Source of the DNA: an uncultured Nitrososphaera sp.
GTDB lineage: Archaea; Thermoproteota; Nitrososphaeria; Nitrososphaerales; Nitrososphaeraceae
Direction: 5' to 3'
Assembly (NCBI RefSeq): GCF_946478925.1
Contig: NZ_CAMLDP010000006.1
Coordinates: 1 to 42,611 of the forward strand
DNA: 42,611 nucleotides
Numbering within the stretch: position 1 is the first letter of the stretch; every line of letters begins with the position of its first letter. The notes under the pieces were generated by a model. It was not told the origin of the DNA. It saw nothing but the letters and a program-made list of their open reading frames with translations, and did not search any database. This document shows, in pieces, positions 40,620 to 42,611 of this stretch. A program made the position numbers and the translations under genes.

Positions 40620-41900
40620 ATGGGGAATGGCGGCAACGGCACAGAAAAGTGGGATTCGGTCAAGCGGTACAAGCTGACCAAGATGATAAACGAACTGTCG
40701 AGTATATCCGGCCACGGCACGGAACTCGTCACAGTGTACGTGCCGCCGAGGCGCCCGATATTCGACGTCATTTCGCAGTTGCGTAACGAGGCAGGGACGG
40801 CTTCCAACATAAAGTCAGACCTGACAAGGAACCATGTGCAGGATGCCTTGAGCAGGACCATGGAACATCTAAAATTATTCAAAGAAACGCCGGAAAACGG
40901 CTTGGTGATATTCTGTGGCGCCATACCCACAGGCAAGGGCTTTGGTACGGAAAAGATCGAGTTGACATCTGTCATCCCGCCAAAGCCTGTGCAGATTAGC
41001 CTGTACAGATGCGACGACCATTTCTGGACCGACCACCTCAAGGAGATGCTAAAGGACGAAAAGGTCATTGGCATCCTTGCAATCGACACGCAGGAGGCAG
41101 GCCTCGGAATACTGACCGGCGACAGGTGGGAGGCAATTGATTCATTGACTTCCGGAGTAGCTGGAAAGCACAGGCAGGGAGGACAGTCTGCCCGGAGGTT
41201 TGAGCGCCTGCGCGACAACGAGCTGAACGAATACTATCACCGCGTGGCAGACCACGCCAAGGCGGTCTTTATCGACCAGTTCAACGTCAAGGGCATAATC
41301 GTGGGCGGGCCTGGCCCCACCAAGGAGAACTTTTTGAAAGAAGAGTACCTGGACTACCGCCTGCAAAACAACGTGCTTGCGACACTTGACACCTCGTACT
41401 CTGGCGACGAGGGCGTACGCGAGATAATAGACAAGGCACAAAAGGATGGCATTCTGACGGAGTTCCGGGTCATGGAGGAAAAGCAGCTCGTCAAGAAATT
41501 CATGGGAGAGGTCCATTCGAGCAAGGGCCTCGGAATCTATGGCATTTTCGACGTCGTAAAAGCGCTGCAGGGCAACATGGCGGACCTTGTGCTTGTCACA
41601 AGCGAGATATCGTACATGAAACTCGACTTCAAGTGCAGGTCGTGCAAAAACGTGCAGGAAAAGATAATCGACCGCGCGGCGCTCACCGCGACAAAGCAGG
41701 ACGTCCTGTCAAAGCCGTGTCCCGTCTGTGGCGCATCGGATTTTGAGGTTGTCGAAAAGGACATCGTTGACTATTTGCAGGAACTTGCGACAATGACCGG
41801 AACTAGGCTTGAGGTGATTTCCGGCCAGACAGAAGAAGGTGCGCAGCTGGGGTCGCTTGGCAAGATAGGCGCGGTCCTGCGCTACAGGATCATGCAGTAG
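40620..41900 (+). CDS. prf1: Peptide chain release factor aRF1
   Basis: Recognises all three stop codons and triggers peptide release. About 426 residues from ATG 40620. NIKS at 63-66 (stop-codon reading), GGQ at 187-189 in GKHRQGGQSARRF, and a C-terminal zinc-type CRSC (339-342) and CPVC (367-370). Upstream open frame to 40569 gives hydrophobic sequence not seen in the family. The TTTATATTA at 40578-40586 supports a short leader. Confidence 0.95.
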   Translation: MGNGGNGTEKWDSVKRYKLTKMINELSSISGHGTELVTVYVPPRRPIFDVISQLRNEAGTASNIKSDLTRNHVQDALSRTMEHLKLFKETPENGLVIFCGAIPTGKGFGTEKIELTSVIPPKPVQISLYRCDDHFWTDHLKEMLKDEKVIGILAIDTQEAGLGILTGDRWEAIDSLTSGVAGKHRQGGQSARRFERLRDNELNEYYHRVADHAKAVFIDQFNVKGIIVGGPGPTKENFLKEEYLDYRLQNNVLATLDTSYSGDEGVREIIDKAQKDGILTEFRVMEEKQLVKKFMGEVHSSKGLGIYGIFDVVKALQGNMADLVLVTSEISYMKLDFKCRSCKNVQEKIIDRAALTATKQDVLSKPCPVCGASDFEVVEKDIVDYLQELATMTGTRLEVISGQTEEGAQLGSLGKIGAVLRYRIMQ

Positions 41901-42045
41901 GACTGCAAGAGCAGCTGGCAGTTTCTTTAAAGCAGCCAGAACACACAAAGAACGTATCGCAGCCGAGAGGCGAGCAGGCTTCAAAAGACTTGATCTCTCT
42001 GCCGCAGGCGCACTTGTCCACGATAGGACTCGTGTGGAAAAACAT
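41890..42045 (-). CDS. Cysteine-rich mini-protein
   Basis: About 51 residues from ATG 42045 with eight cysteines: KCACGREIKSFEACSPLGCD, CSGC and CSCS. It could bind one or two metal ions. Further in-frame TTG at 42099 exists, but an ATAAAA box near 42111 puts transcription near 42088. Overlaps the end of prf1 by 11 bp. Confidence 0.55.
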   Translation of the reverse strand: MFFHTSPIVDKCACGREIKSFEACSPLGCDTFFVCSGCFKETASCSCSPTA

Positions 42046-42207
42046 ATCTAGCTTGCGGCCACCACGCGCCAGCCGCCCCGGTTTGTAGATAATCAGCAAA
42101 AGATGAGCCCATAAAATCCATCACGCACAAAAACAGTAAAGCCCTTACAACAGTTTTTTACATTTTTCTCAAAACTCTTTTAGTTTTTCAAGGGTCGCTG
42201 TGTACCG

Positions 42208-42603
42208 ATGAACAGGAAAACGACAACGCTGGCCGCAGCGATTGCGGCCATTCTGGCAACAGCTGCGTTCGCTCTTGCAGGTCAGGCGGCCTATGCTGCC
42301 AATGTCAACATCGATATCGTGGCAGGAGCATCGACCAAGTCAAACGACGCATTTTCTCCAAACCCCGGCCAGGCGCACGTAGGTGATACAGTCACATGGA
42401 CTAACAAAGACAGTGCAATTCACACCGTAGAGTCTGGTTCCAATGGAACTCCAGATGGCAAGTTCGGCGTCCAACCAGATGGCAAGACTCCGATACTCAT
42501 TCCGCCAGGCAAGACGTCTGAATTTAAACCAACTGCAGCAGGCGACTACAAATACTTCTGTTCGCTTCACCCAGCAATGGTCGGCGAACTCAAGGTATCC
42601 TAG
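42208..42603 (+). CDS. Secreted blue-copper (plastocyanin-like) protein
   Basis: 131 residues: a signal peptide to about residue 30 (AYA|AN), then a cupredoxin domain with the type I copper ligands H72, C118, H121 and M124 (SAIHTVES; YFCSLHPAMVGEL). Such small copper proteins are thought to carry electrons in ammonia-oxidising archaea, where copper replaces cytochromes. ATG 42208 is about 27 nt from a TTTTAG box at 42178-42183. Confidence 0.92.
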   Translation: MNRKTTTLAAAIAAILATAAFALAGQAAYAANVNIDIVAGASTKSNDAFSPNPGQAHVGDTVTWTNKDSAIHTVESGSNGTPDGKFGVQPDGKTPILIPPGKTSEFKPTAAGDYKYFCSLHPAMVGELKVS

Positions 42604-42611
42604 ATAACAGC

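Noticed and set aside
1..42611. tRNA, rRNA, CRISPR array or insertion sequence
   Set aside because: Gaps were read for cloverleaf arms, conserved rRNA sequence, spaced repeats and terminal inverted repeats with a transposase; none was found.

Overview
The window comes from a Nitrososphaera-like ammonia-oxidising archaeon (Thaumarchaeota/Nitrososphaeria). Supporting signs are an archaeal PriS/PriL primase, Orc1/Cdc6, RadA, aRF1 with NIKS and GGQ motifs, ribosomal protein S26e, A-type ATPase subunit F, archaeal type II GAPDH, a CDP-alcohol phosphotransferase of the archaetidylinositol-phosphate type, a secreted blue-copper protein, and the archaeal route into the shikimate pathway. Most of the window is clearly GC-rich (sampled coding lines near 60% GC). 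Many genes look leaderless: a TATA-like box (TTTATA, TTTAAA, TATATA) lies about 25-28 nt before an ATG, GTG or TTG start. I used this spacing to choose many starts. No rRNA, tRNA, CRISPR array or intact insertion sequence was found.

Layout. 1-1.73 kb: an AT-rich block with priL-priS (minus strand; priS runs off the window) and a small cysteine-rich gene. 1.8-3.6 kb: nfo, a small membrane protein and a V4R-domain protein. 3.8-5.65 kb: the first two archaeal shikimate enzymes (aroA', aroB'). 5.65-8.1 kb: small genes, an orphan beta-class DNA methyltransferase, a secreted protein and a 47-residue C2H2 zinc finger. 8.1-15.2 kb: a tight operon aroD-aroE-aroK-aroA-aroC-[chorismate mutase/aminotransferase]-tyrA. 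15.2-22.7 kb: small zinc, coiled-coil and membrane proteins, SRPBCC, CPBP-like and membrane J-domain proteins, a SnoaL-like protein, atpF, a class II aldolase with no obvious start codon, and a secreted PQQ-type dehydrogenase. 22.8-27.5 kb: AIP-type synthase, rps26e, a candidate structured small RNA, a PfkB kinase, an NAD kinase fused to a winged helix, and pyrG. 27.6-30.2 kb: orc1/cdc6 with a co-translated winged-helix gene, then a hairpin-rich AT-rich gap that may be a replication origin. 30.3-37.8 kb: trpCBA (plus) and trpG-trpD (minus) around a mini HExxH protein, a coiled-coil protein, a zinc-ribbon protein and radA. 38-42.6 kb: gap, a four-to-five-helix membrane protein, a zinc mini-protein, an HTH-CBS regulator divergent from prf1, a cysteine-rich mini-protein and a blue-copper protein.

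How the genes work together. The window encodes nearly all of aromatic amino-acid synthesis: ADH synthase and dehydroquinate synthase II feed aroD-E-K-A-C to chorismate; the CM-aminotransferase fusion and TyrA take it to tyrosine; TrpG, TrpD, TrpC, TrpB and TrpA take it to tryptophan. trpE, trpF and a prephenate dehydratase are not present here. A second theme is replication and repair (priSL, nfo, orc1/cdc6, radA).

The main unexplained signals are: six convergent gene pairs whose stop codons share one CTAG/TTAG tetranucleotide; a predicted ~65-nt structured RNA at 23841-23907; a class II aldolase whose conserved N-terminus has no ATG/GTG/TTG; a one-Trp leader ORF before trpG; paired promoter elements; and a run of eight small zinc-binding-type proteins.
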